Positions 49,240 through 57,683 of a DNA stretch of 64,000 nt are shown piece after piece (position 1 is the first letter of the stretch; every line of letters begins with the position of its first letter). A model generated the notes under the pieces. It worked only from the letters and a program-made list of their open reading frames with translations, did not search any database and had not been told where the DNA came from. This DNA comes from Streptomyces sp. NBC_01335 (GTDB lineage: Bacteria; Actinomycetota; Actinomycetes; Streptomycetales; Streptomycetaceae). The translations under genes and the position numbers were made by a program. The stretch is from NCBI RefSeq assembly GCF_035953295.1, contig NZ_CP108370.1, positions 3,191,001 to 3,255,000 of the forward strand. Reading direction: 5' to 3'.

Positions 49240-49902
49240 TCAGCGCCGCCGGTGGACCATCCGTCCACCGAGGACGGTGACGACGCAGCAGGCCGCGCCC
49301 CTTTCGAGGAGGGTCTCCTCGTCGGGGGCGTCGAAGACCGCGAAGTCCGCTGCCCGGTTCTCGGCGTCGAGCGCCGGAGCGGCGAACGCCTCGGCTGCCG
49401 TACGACGCCGGTCGAGCGGGTCCAGCGAGGCCCGCGTACCTGCCTCCTCGGCCGGGGCCCCGCCGAGGAGCCGCATGCCCGACCGCTGCACCGCGTCCGC
49501 CACAGCCGGACGGCTGAGCGGTCCCACGACGGCGACGGTGCCGTGGGCGAGCATCCGCTGCACCCCGCGCCGCGCACTCGCGCCCCACCGGCTCTCGTCC
49601 ATGTCCACGCCGTTCAGCGCGGCGCCGGTCAGGGGCTCGGTGCCGAGAACGTCCGACTCCCGGGGGTCGGGGTGGTAGGCCCGTTCCAGCAGTGCGCCGC
49701 CCCGCGGCTGGACGAGCCCGGGCGTCAGCAGCCCGGGCCATCGGCGCACCCGGGCCGTCGGATGGCCGGCGGCGAGTTCCTCGTACGGGCCGACGGCCGC
49801 GACGGCTCCGTCCCTCACGAGCACCGCACCACCGGCGACCGCCCGCCGCCCGGGGCCGGGCAGCAGCAGATCGGCCGCATGAATCGTCAGCACGGAGAGC
49901 AC
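49240..49902 (-). CDS. Degenerate amidohydrolase (imidazolonepropionase-like)
   Basis: A 220-residue protein whose N-terminus (IHAADLLLPG, VLVRDGAVAAVGPYEEL, then LTPGLVQP) and C-terminus (NRAADFAVFDAP, VTVLGGRMVHRR) match amidohydrolases, but the catalytic barrel between them is cut down to about 100 residues. Where active members have an HxH metal motif after PGLV, this one reads QPRGG. It is therefore probably not an amidohydrolase in the usual sense. It lies 61 bases after mqnC on the same strand and may share its transcript. Similar short proteins are annotated in other Streptomyces, as far as I recall, so it is likely a conserved family. Confidence 0.7.
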   Translation of the reverse strand: MLSVLTIHAADLLLPGPGRRAVAGGAVLVRDGAVAAVGPYEELAAGHPTARVRRWPGLLTPGLVQPRGGALLERAYHPDPRESDVLGTEPLTGAALNGVDMDESRWGASARRGVQRMLAHGTVAVVGPLSRPAVADAVQRSGMRLLGGAPAEEAGTRASLDPLDRRRTAAEAFAAPALDAENRAADFAVFDAPDEETLLERGAACCVVTVLGGRMVHRRR

Positions 49903-49963
49903 CTGGCCCGGAGCGGTCGGGGAGAGACGGAAGGAGGACGGAATGCCGGTCGCGGAACAGCCC

Positions 49964-51163
49964 TCAGTTGGCGTCGAGGAGCTTCAGCTCGGGGTGGGCG
50001 GTGCCGCCCTCGAGAGCGGTGGACGAGATGTGCGAGACGACACGGTCGTCGACCGGGTCCAGGGCCGGGTCCTCATGGACGACCAGGTGCTCGTAAGTCG
50101 TGGCGCGCTGCGCGGGCACGCGACCGGCCTTGCGGATCAGGTCGATGATCTCCAGGCGGTTGGAGCGGTGCTTGGCCCCGGCGGAGGAGACGACGTTCTC
50201 CTCCAGCATGATCGAGCCGAGGTCGTCCGCGCCGTAGTGCAGCGACAGCTGGCCGACCTCCTTGCCGGTGGTCAGCCAGGAGCCCTGGATGTGCGCGACG
50301 TTGTCCAGGAAGAGGCGCGCGATGGCGATCATGCGCAGGTACTCGAAGAGCGTCGCGTGCGTGCGGCCCTTCAGGTGGTTGTTCTCCGGCTGGTAGGTGT
50401 ACGGAATGAAGGCGCGGAAGCCGCCCGTACGGTCCTGCACGTCACGGATCATGCGGAGGTGCTCGATGCGCTCGGCGTTGGTCTCGCCGGTGCCCATCAA
50501 CATGGTGGAGGTGGACTCGACACCGAGGTTGTGCGCGATCTCCATGATCTCCAGCCAGCGCTCACCGGACTCCTTGAGCGGAGCGATGGCCTTGCGCGGG
50601 CGGGCCGGCAGGAGTTCGGCGCCGGCACCGGCGAAGGAGTCGAGACCGGCGGCGTGGATGCGCTGGATCGCCTCTTCGGCGGACACCTTGGAGATACGGG
50701 CCATGTGCTCGATCTCGGAGGCGCCCAGCGAGTGGATCACCAGCTGCGGGAACGCCTTCTTGATGGCGGAGAAGTGCTCCTCGTAGTACTCCACGCCGTA
50801 GTCCGGGTGGTGGCCGCCCTGGAACATGATCTGGGTGCCGCCCAGTTCGACGGTCTCCGCGCAGCGGCGCAGGATGTCGTCGATGTCGCGGGACCAGCCC
50901 TTGGCGGTGTCCTTCGGCGCGGCGTAGAAGGCGCAGAACTTGCACGCCGTGACGCACACGTTGGTGTAGTTGATGTTGCGCTCGATGATGTACGTCGCGA
51001 TGTGCTCCGTACCCGCGTAGCGGCGCCGGCGCACGGCGTCGGCCGCTGCTCCGAGTGCGTGCAGCGGGGCCGACCGGTACAGGTCGAGCGCCTCCTCCGC
51101 AGAGATCCGCCCGCCTTCGGCGGCGCGGTCGAGGATGGGCTGAAGGTCGGCCTTCTCGGTCAC
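49964..51163 (-). CDS. mqnC: Cyclic dehypoxanthinyl futalosine synthase
   Basis: A 399-residue radical-SAM enzyme of the futalosine menaquinone pathway. It converts dehypoxanthine futalosine to its cyclic form. The cluster-binding motif is C70-x3-C74-x2-C77 (NVCVTACKFC). Other family marks are GGTQIMFQGGHHPDYG, GLDSFAGAGAELL, STSTMLMGTGETNAERIEHL (core MLMGTGET) and HYGADDLGSIMLEENV. Length equals the family norm. It is leftward, followed by the degenerate amidohydrolase gene and preceded by a Ser/Thr kinase gene. Confidence 0.96.
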   Translation of the reverse strand: MTEKADLQPILDRAAEGGRISAEEALDLYRSAPLHALGAAADAVRRRRYAGTEHIATYIIERNINYTNVCVTACKFCAFYAAPKDTAKGWSRDIDDILRRCAETVELGGTQIMFQGGHHPDYGVEYYEEHFSAIKKAFPQLVIHSLGASEIEHMARISKVSAEEAIQRIHAAGLDSFAGAGAELLPARPRKAIAPLKESGERWLEIMEIAHNLGVESTSTMLMGTGETNAERIEHLRMIRDVQDRTGGFRAFIPYTYQPENNHLKGRTHATLFEYLRMIAIARLFLDNVAHIQGSWLTTGKEVGQLSLHYGADDLGSIMLEENVVSSAGAKHRSNRLEIIDLIRKAGRVPAQRATTYEHLVVHEDPALDPVDDRVVSHISSTALEGGTAHPELKLLDAN

Positions 51164-51235
51164 CGGGCTGTCACCTTTCGGCGGTGTTTCGACGGATCCA
51201 CGGACCGAATCAGCCTACGCCAGCCCTTGCCGTGT

Positions 51236-53209
51236 TCAGCGGCCGGACCGGCTCAGCGTGCCGGTGGGAAGTCCGGCGGCCTCCTCGTACGACCGGTAGG
51301 CGAGGGTTCCGTCGTCGTTGAGGGTGAAGGTCAGCTCCGCCTCGGCCCCGGTGCAGAAGAGGCTCGCGGAGCTGTCGGCGACCGAGCGCTCATGGATCTT
51401 CAGCACCTTCTCGGTGCCGGAGGAGAGCGTCCCGATGCTCGAACAGGAGACCTGCGAATCGAGGAAGCGGATCGACTGGGTCATCCGGACGACGTCCTGG
51501 CCCTTCTTCCCCTCGGTGAAGACTGCGGTGAGGATGCCGTGCGAGGCACCCGAGCGTTCGAGGGTCGGTCCGGACCAGGTCCCCACGAACACCTTGGGCA
51601 GGGCAGCGATCCCGTCGTCGCTCCCGCCGCCCCCATTTCCTTCGCCGCTGCTTCCTTCGCCGCTGCTTCCTTCTCCGTCACCGGGATCGCCGCCGCCCGG
51701 AGCGGGCGGGGAGGAGGTATCGCCGGACGGCGTGCCCGAGCCGGTGCCGGTGGAGGAGCCCGTGGCCGAGTCCGTGGGACCGGAGGGAGAGGTGGAGGGC
51801 GGCGAGGCGGCGCTGCTGCGCTTGTCGGCATCACCGGAGCCGCCCCAGGACAGCAGGTCGCCGAGCATGCCCGAGGCCAGGCCCACGACGGCCAGCGCAC
51901 CCGCGACGGCCAGCGCGACGGTGCAGCTCACCCTCCGCCCGGCCCGGGCCCCGGGCCGTTGCTCGGGCAGCCTGTCGGCGCTCATGGAGACGGAGAACCG
52001 TGGCCCGTGCGGGGAGAAGGGCGGGTCCGACGGGGAGCGGTCTCCGGACCGCTCGGCCGGCAGCGGGATCGGCGGACCGAAGACCCCGAGAGCACCGGCC
52101 GACTGAGCGTCGGAGGGCTGGGCGCCGGAGGACTGAGCGCCGGAGGAATGGGCGTCGGAGGGCTGGGCGCCCGCGTGCGCGCTTCCTTGGCCGCCTTCTT
52201 CACCACTGTCGTCGGGTGCCGTCGTACGGTCCTCAACGCCTCGCCCGTCGGCGGGAGGTACGCCGAGCGAGGCACTGCTGAAGGGGACGGGGCCCGACAG
52301 CACCGGGCCCTCCTGGGGTTCGAGGTCGAGCAGCGCCACAGCGTCCCGGCTCACCTCATGGACGAGCTCGGCAGTCAGCCAGCCCGCCGCCACCGAGGCC
52401 GCCGCACCGCCGGGGGCGAGAGCGCGGGCGATGTCGGGCGGCGAGGGCCGGGCGGCCGGATCCTTCGCCAGGCAGGCGGCGATGAGGTCCCTCAGTTCGC
52501 CCCGGAGATCGCCGAGTTCGGGCTCCTCGTGGACCACCTTGTACAGGAGCACCGCGGAGGAGTCGCCGGGGAAGGGCGCGGAGCCGGTGGCCGCGTACGC
52601 GAGGACCGCGCCGAGCGAGAACACGTCGGCCGCTCCGGAGATGTCGCCTCCCCGGAACTGCTCGGGTGCCATGTAGCCCGGCGACCCCACGGAGACCCCG
52701 GTGGAGGTGAGCGAGACGGTGGCGCCGAGGGCTCTGGCGATGCCGAAGTCGATCAGCCGGGGTCCGTCGAGCGCGAGGAGGACGTTGGACGGCTTCACGT
52801 CACGGTGGACGATGCCCTGCTGGTGCACGGCGCCCAGAGCCTCCGCGAGACCGCCGCCCAGCGCCCGCACGCCCCGCTCGGGCAGTGCGCCGTGCCGGGT
52901 CACCGCCTGCGAGAGGGACGGCCCCGCCACATATCCGGTCGCCACCCACGGCACCGGTGCGTCGGGGTCGGCGTCCAGAACCGGAGCGGTCCACCGGGCC
53001 CCGACGCGCCGCGCGGAGTCCACCTCGCGCCGGAACCGGGCCCGGAACTGCTCGTCGAGGGCGAAATGCGGGTGCACCACCTTCACCGCGACCGTGCGGC
53101 CTCCCGCGCTCCGCCCCAGGTAGACCCGCCCCATGCCGCCCGCGCCGAGTCTGCCGAGCAGCCGGTAGGCGCCGATGGTGCGCGGTTCGCCGGCTTCCAG
53201 CGGCTGCAT
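51236..53209 (-). CDS. Membrane-anchored Ser/Thr protein kinase
   Basis: A 657-residue Hanks-type kinase. The glycine loop GRLGAGGMGRV is at 19-29, the ATP lysine K43, the catalytic HRDVKPSN at 135-142 and DFG at 154-156, followed by the activation loop and PGYMAPEQ. After a linker with repeated AQPSDA/AQSSGA units comes one membrane helix (about 465-490) and an extracellular ~165-residue domain with SSGEG repeats in its stalk. The outer domain may be a sensor. The ATG at 53209 follows GGGGGAG; a longer frame from 53323 adds residues unlike kinase N-termini. Confidence 0.93.
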   Translation of the reverse strand: MQPLEAGEPRTIGAYRLLGRLGAGGMGRVYLGRSAGGRTVAVKVVHPHFALDEQFRARFRREVDSARRVGARWTAPVLDADPDAPVPWVATGYVAGPSLSQAVTRHGALPERGVRALGGGLAEALGAVHQQGIVHRDVKPSNVLLALDGPRLIDFGIARALGATVSLTSTGVSVGSPGYMAPEQFRGGDISGAADVFSLGAVLAYAATGSAPFPGDSSAVLLYKVVHEEPELGDLRGELRDLIAACLAKDPAARPSPPDIARALAPGGAAASVAAGWLTAELVHEVSRDAVALLDLEPQEGPVLSGPVPFSSASLGVPPADGRGVEDRTTAPDDSGEEGGQGSAHAGAQPSDAHSSGAQSSGAQPSDAQSAGALGVFGPPIPLPAERSGDRSPSDPPFSPHGPRFSVSMSADRLPEQRPGARAGRRVSCTVALAVAGALAVVGLASGMLGDLLSWGGSGDADKRSSAASPPSTSPSGPTDSATGSSTGTGSGTPSGDTSSPPAPGGGDPGDGEGSSGEGSSGEGNGGGGSDDGIAALPKVFVGTWSGPTLERSGASHGILTAVFTEGKKGQDVVRMTQSIRFLDSQVSCSSIGTLSSGTEKVLKIHERSVADSSASLFCTGAEAELTFTLNDDGTLAYRSYEEAAGLPTGTLSRSGR

Positions 53210-54438
53210 GACGACTCCCCCTGTGAAGCGACCGGACCTCGACCGAAGCGTAAGGGCTGCCTGTCGCCCGGTCACAGGGAAACATTCCATCGATTCCCCC
53301 AACCGGAAAGCATGCCCCTCCACGCGTTACGGAATGCAGAATTCCGCTTTTCGCGCCCTTCCGCTCCCCCGCCTACCGGGACGACGGAGACGACCCCACT
53401 CCGCGCCCGGCACTCCCTCGACGGGAGAGGAAAGCAGAGGAGTTACCGACGGGCGGAGAAAACGTGAGCGGAAAGAGAAGAGCGGGGAACCGGAACGCGC
53501 GAAGACGCAGAAATTCGGGCATCAGCGAGGAGATCACCCGGAAGGAATAGGGGAAGGGGAAACAGGGATGACGCGGAGAGCGCATCGACGAGAAGGAACG
53601 ACGCCCTTTGGGTGCGCACACCGAAGGCCTCTCGCCGCCCGGCCATTCCCTACCGGGGGGTAGGAGTGGCGGCCGGCGCGGGGAGTCCCGCACACTTCGC
53701 CGCCCTCTCCGTGGCGTCGCAGCTTGCTTTCGCCTCGGGCACCCCCGGACCGCACGGGAGAACGGCGTCGGAGGATCGGGCGTTCGGGAAGAAAGCCGCG
53801 AAAGACGGCGAAAGTCGAGAAGCGAGAGGAAGGGGCGGCGAGAGCGCGAAGAACGCGAAGAGGGAGGAACGGATCACCACCGAATCGAGCCGTCACGACG
53901 GACCGGATCACGCGGACGACCGTGCCGCTGACGCCGCACACCGGCTCGGCACACCGGGGGACATCGCGGGGCAGCCACCGGGGAGATCCGGGGTCGTCGC
54001 CGCGGACATCTGGGGACCGCCACCGGGGCTACCTCTGGGGTGCCCCGAGGGTCGCGCCGGGCCGGCGGCGCGGGGCGGTAGTGGAGGCGGGGCGGCGGCG
54101 AGGCGGCGGCGAGGCGGCGGCGGCGAGGCGGCGTACCTGCCCGAGCGCATGCGGCGGAGCACGTGCCGGCCGCAGGGCATGCGCGGCGGACGGTACGTGC
54201 TCATCGGGACGGCGGGGCCCCGTCCGCGGGGCCCATCAGGCACGGGCACGGGGAGGCCGGGGATACGGAGGACCGGGGGCGCGGGAGACCGGACCGGAGC
54301 TGGGCCCCCCGTACCCACACCGCACAGGCCGTCAGACCACCCGGCCGTCCCGCCACCCGGCCCGTGGGCGGCAGGCGGCAGGCGGCAGGCGGCAGGCGGC
54401 AGGCGGCAGGCGGCCGGACGGCGTGGGGTCAGTGGGGG
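53210..54438. other. 1.2-kb region without a convincing gene; purine-rich strand and repeats
   Basis: Several open frames exist on both strands, but none has recognisable motifs or ribosome-binding sites. From about 53400 to 53610 and 53755 to 53880 the plus strand is strongly purine-rich (GGAAAGAGAAG-like) and lower in GC than its surroundings. From 54080 onward it is GC-rich with GGCGGCGA and GGCAGGC micro-repeats. This looks like decayed or non-coding DNA, possibly with an RNA gene I cannot identify. Confidence 0.5.
54370..54411. repeat. 7-bp tandem repeat, six copies
   Basis: Six perfect copies of GGCAGGC run from 54370 to 54411, ending 27 bases before the mqnA stop codon on the leftward strand. 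A second, less regular GGCGGCGA array lies at about 54087-54133. Both should be length-variable among isolates. Confidence 0.9.
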
Positions 54439-55326
<888 letters not shown>

Positions 55327-55856
55327 CTAGACCTGCGTCCCGGCGACAGCATCACCGGGGCGATCACAGGCACCGTCAGGGGCACTGTCAGGGGCGCCAT
55401 CACGGGCGCGACCACAGAGGCGATCCCGGCGCGATCGCGACCGATCGCGGGGTCCGGTGGACCGGTGGGCGGGGGTGGGGCATCGGCGCGGGGCTGTCGG
55501 TGCGGTGATCGCTCCGGTGTGCGTACCCCGACACCGCCCACCCCCACCGGACCCCTCCGAGGCCCGCTCCGACAGCACCCGCGCCAGCGCCACCCCCCCT
55601 ACGCGCTCCGCCCCCTCGGCGCACCCCTCCACGCCACGCTTCGCGCCCCCTCGCGCCCCTCACCATCGCCCTCTACGCGCCCCCATCGCGCCCCTCCCCG
55701 CAGCCCGCCCCGACCTGCCCCCGCGCCCGCCCTCACAGCCGCCCCCGCACCCGCTTCGGCACCCGCCGCGCGATGCGCCGGTCACCTATCGGATCACCCA
55801 ATCAAACATTCGAGTGAAGTGATCTTTCCCTCTACCGCTCCCCAGAGGCTGCGTGC

Positions 55857-55862
55857 TAGGCT
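55857..55862 (+). promoter_or_regulatory. Possible -10 element of the cold-shock gene
   Basis: TAGGCT at 55857-55862 fits the actinobacterial -10 pattern. A start near 55869 would give a leader of about 126 bases, long like other cold-shock leaders, and would include the hairpin at 55896-55934. No clear -35 is seen. Confidence 0.4.
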
Positions 55863-55895
55863 CGCCCGCAAGTTGCAGTTTGGTTTCCCTTGCAG

Positions 55896-55934
55896 TACAA
55901 AGCCTGCGGATCATGTAACCCGCAGGCTTTTGTA
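55896..55934 (+). promoter_or_regulatory. Structured leader hairpin of the cold-shock gene
   Basis: AAAGCCTGCGG (55899-55909) pairs perfectly with CCGCAGGCTTT (55920-55930) around a 10-base loop. With one bulged U the stem extends outward through TAC/GTA. The right arm runs into a T-rich stretch (TTTTGTAGTTTT), so it could form an intrinsic terminator or a temperature-sensitive structure. It ends 61 bases before the ATG, and AAGGAGGG is the ribosome-binding site. A leader that controls expression is typical for cspA-type genes. Confidence 0.65.
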
Positions 55935-55994
55935 GTTTTCAGACTTCTTTGCAGGTTCTGGAGCAGGGCAACCCTTTGGCCCAAGGAGGGCTTT

Positions 55995-56198
55995 ATGGCT
56001 ACCGGAACCGTCAAGTGGTTCAACGCTGAAAAGGGCTTCGGCTTCATCGCCCAGGACGGCGGCGGCCCGGATGTCTTCGTTCACTACTCCGCGATCAACG
56101 CGTCCGGGTTCCGCTCCCTCGAGGAGAACCAGGTCGTGAACTTCGACGTCACTCAGGGTCCGAAGGGCCCGCAGGCTGAGAACGTCACCCCGGTCTAG
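55995..56198 (+). CDS. Cold-shock protein (CspA family)
   Basis: A 67-residue single-stranded nucleic-acid-binding protein with an OB fold. RNP1 (KGFGFI) and RNP2 (VFVHYS) are intact, with the usual start [16 protein letters not shown]. It acts as an RNA chaperone. Lower GC than the surrounding region and a strong AAGGAGGG suggest high expression. The long structured leader and the strong terminator make it a self-contained unit. Confidence 0.97.
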   Translation: MATGTVKWFNAEKGFGFIAQDGGGPDVFVHYSAINASGFRSLEENQVVNFDVTQGPKGPQAENVTPV

Positions 56199-56238
56199 TT
56201 GCCCGGGTCGGCCGATCGCGGCCGGTAAGCAGTATCCA

Positions 56239-56278
56239 AGGAGCCCCGCCCTTTGCTTCGGCAAGGGACGGGGCTCCT
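56239..56278 (+). terminator. Terminator of the cold-shock gene
   Basis: AGGAGCCCCG pairs with CGGGGCTCCT, extended by CCC-TTGC/GCAA-GGG pairing to a UUCG tetraloop, with one bulge on each side. It lies 41 bases after the stop. Confidence 0.88.
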
Positions 56279-56430
56279 GCCTTGCTCCGCCTTACGCCCT
56301 TCTCCGCGCCCCTTCTCCGCGCCCCTTCTCCGCGCATCCGCATACGCGCGGCCGCCTCCGCGCTCCACCTCCACACGTCGCCGCTGACGTACTCCGCCTC
56401 CGTACGTCGCCCTCTCGTTCCGCGCCGCCC

Positions 56431-56461
56431 TTGACCCTCACACCGTGTGAAGCCGTGCACT
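56431..56461 (+). promoter_or_regulatory. MerR-type autoregulated promoter
   Basis: TTGACC (56431-56436) and TGCACT (56456-56461) are separated by 19 bases, the long spacer characteristic of MerR-controlled promoters. Within the spacer is the dyad TCACAC-C-GTGTGA (56438-56450). The likely start is only a few bases before the MerR ATG at 56472. Confidence 0.65.
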
Positions 56462-56471
56462 CGGAGACATC

Positions 56472-57308
56472 ATGTTCACCATCGGAGATTTCGCCAGGTA
56501 CGGACGGGTATCGCCCCGCATGCTGCGCCACTACGACGCGATCGGGCTGCTGCGTCCGGACCGTACCGACCCGGTCAACGGCTATCGCTTCTACGGCGCC
56601 GCCCAACTCGCCCGCCTCAACCGCGTCATCGCCCTCAAGGATCTCGGCTTCACGCTCCAGGAGGTCGGGAGCATCCTCGACGACGAGATCACCGCGCAGG
56701 AGCTGCGCGGGATGCTGCGGCTGCGGCGTACGGAGCTGGAGGCGGCGATGGCAGCGGCGGCAGCGCGGCTCAACCAGGTGGAGGCGCGACTCCGGTCGAT
56801 CGAGAGTGAGGGACGCATGGACACCGACGACGTCGTCATCAAGCAGGTTCCGGCGGTACGGATCGCCGAGCTGACCGGCACGGCCGCCGGGTACCGGCCG
56901 CAGGACATCACCCCGGTGATCGTCCCCCTGTACGAGCGGCTGTTCCCGTTGCTGGCCGCGGCGGGTGTCACGCCCACCGGCCCGGGGATCGCCCGGTACG
57001 AGGACACGCCGGACGGGGACGCCTTGGCGGGCGCGGTCCTCGTGCACGCCGGAGTGACGGTCTCCGCGCCGGCCGGGCCGGTCGGCGACAGCGGCGTCCG
57101 GGTGGTGGAGTTGCCCGCGTTCGAGGCGGCCACCCTCGTGCACCGGGGCTCGATGGACTCCGTGCTCTCCACCGAGCAGGTACTCGCCCGCTGGCTGGAC
57201 AACAGCGGTTACCGGGCCGTCGGTTACACCCGGGAGGTCACCCTGGAGTGCCCCGAGGAGAAGGAGAAGTGGGTGACCGAGTTGCAGCAGGCGATCGTCA
57301 AGGCCTGA
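56472..57308 (+). CDS. MerR-family regulator with GyrI-like effector domain
   Basis: A 278-residue regulator. The MerR winged helix-turn-helix is at residues 1-70 (FTIGDFARYGRVSPRMLRHYD, then GYRFYGAAQLARLNRVIALKDLGF), a dimerising coiled coil at about 76-112, and a GyrI/SOUL-like small-molecule domain from about 120. The layout is that of BmrR- or TipA-like multidrug sensors. No transporter lies alongside. A matching promoter dyad lies immediately upstream. Confidence 0.93.
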   Translation: MFTIGDFARYGRVSPRMLRHYDAIGLLRPDRTDPVNGYRFYGAAQLARLNRVIALKDLGFTLQEVGSILDDEITAQELRGMLRLRRTELEAAMAAAAARLNQVEARLRSIESEGRMDTDDVVIKQVPAVRIAELTGTAAGYRPQDITPVIVPLYERLFPLLAAAGVTPTGPGIARYEDTPDGDALAGAVLVHAGVTVSAPAGPVGDSGVRVVELPAFEAATLVHRGSMDSVLSTEQVLARWLDNSGYRAVGYTREVTLECPEEKEKWVTELQQAIVKA

Positions 57309-57683
57309 CCTCGCGCCCGTGACCCACGCCGGCCGGGGGCCCGCCCGGACACCCCGGCCGGGCCCCCGGCCGACGCCCTGCCTACCCCCGACCGGCCACC
57401 AGCGACCCACCACCGACCCCGAATCGGCCACCGGGGCCCCACCGCCAACCCCCGGCGGCACCCCGTCCGCTGGGCAAGGTTCCGCGACCTTTGTCGAAGC
57501 CTTGTGCAGAGCATCACGCAGTGCTGACGGGGTAGCCCGCGACAAGGCAGACTGTCGACAGCGGTATCAACGGTACGGAGCGATCCGGAAGCGCCCTCAC
57601 GTCACACCCGGGTGCTCCCCCGCGTCCCGGTGCCGGCGACCACAGCAGGACCGGGCGGGGCGGAAGCAGGACAGGGGGCATCA
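57309..57683. other. Intergenic region before afsR
   Basis: A 375-base gap with the MerR terminator on the left and afsR ribosome-binding site (AGGGGG, about 57673) on the right. The middle is Pro/Gly-codon-like GC-rich sequence without a start signal. The last 170 bases are less GC-rich and likely hold the afsR promoter, though I see no clear hexamers. Confidence 0.45.
57330..57372 (+). terminator. Terminator of the MerR gene
   Basis: Perfect 14-bp stem: CGGCCGGGGGCCCG (57330-57343) and CGGGCCCCCGGCCG (57359-57372) with a 15-base loop, 21 bases after the stop codon. Confidence 0.8.

Noticed and set aside
48213..49577. Long leftward frame opposite the sigma-factor partner gene
   Set aside because: Lacks domains and a start signal; the rightward gene has the ribosome-binding site, membrane helix and operon position.
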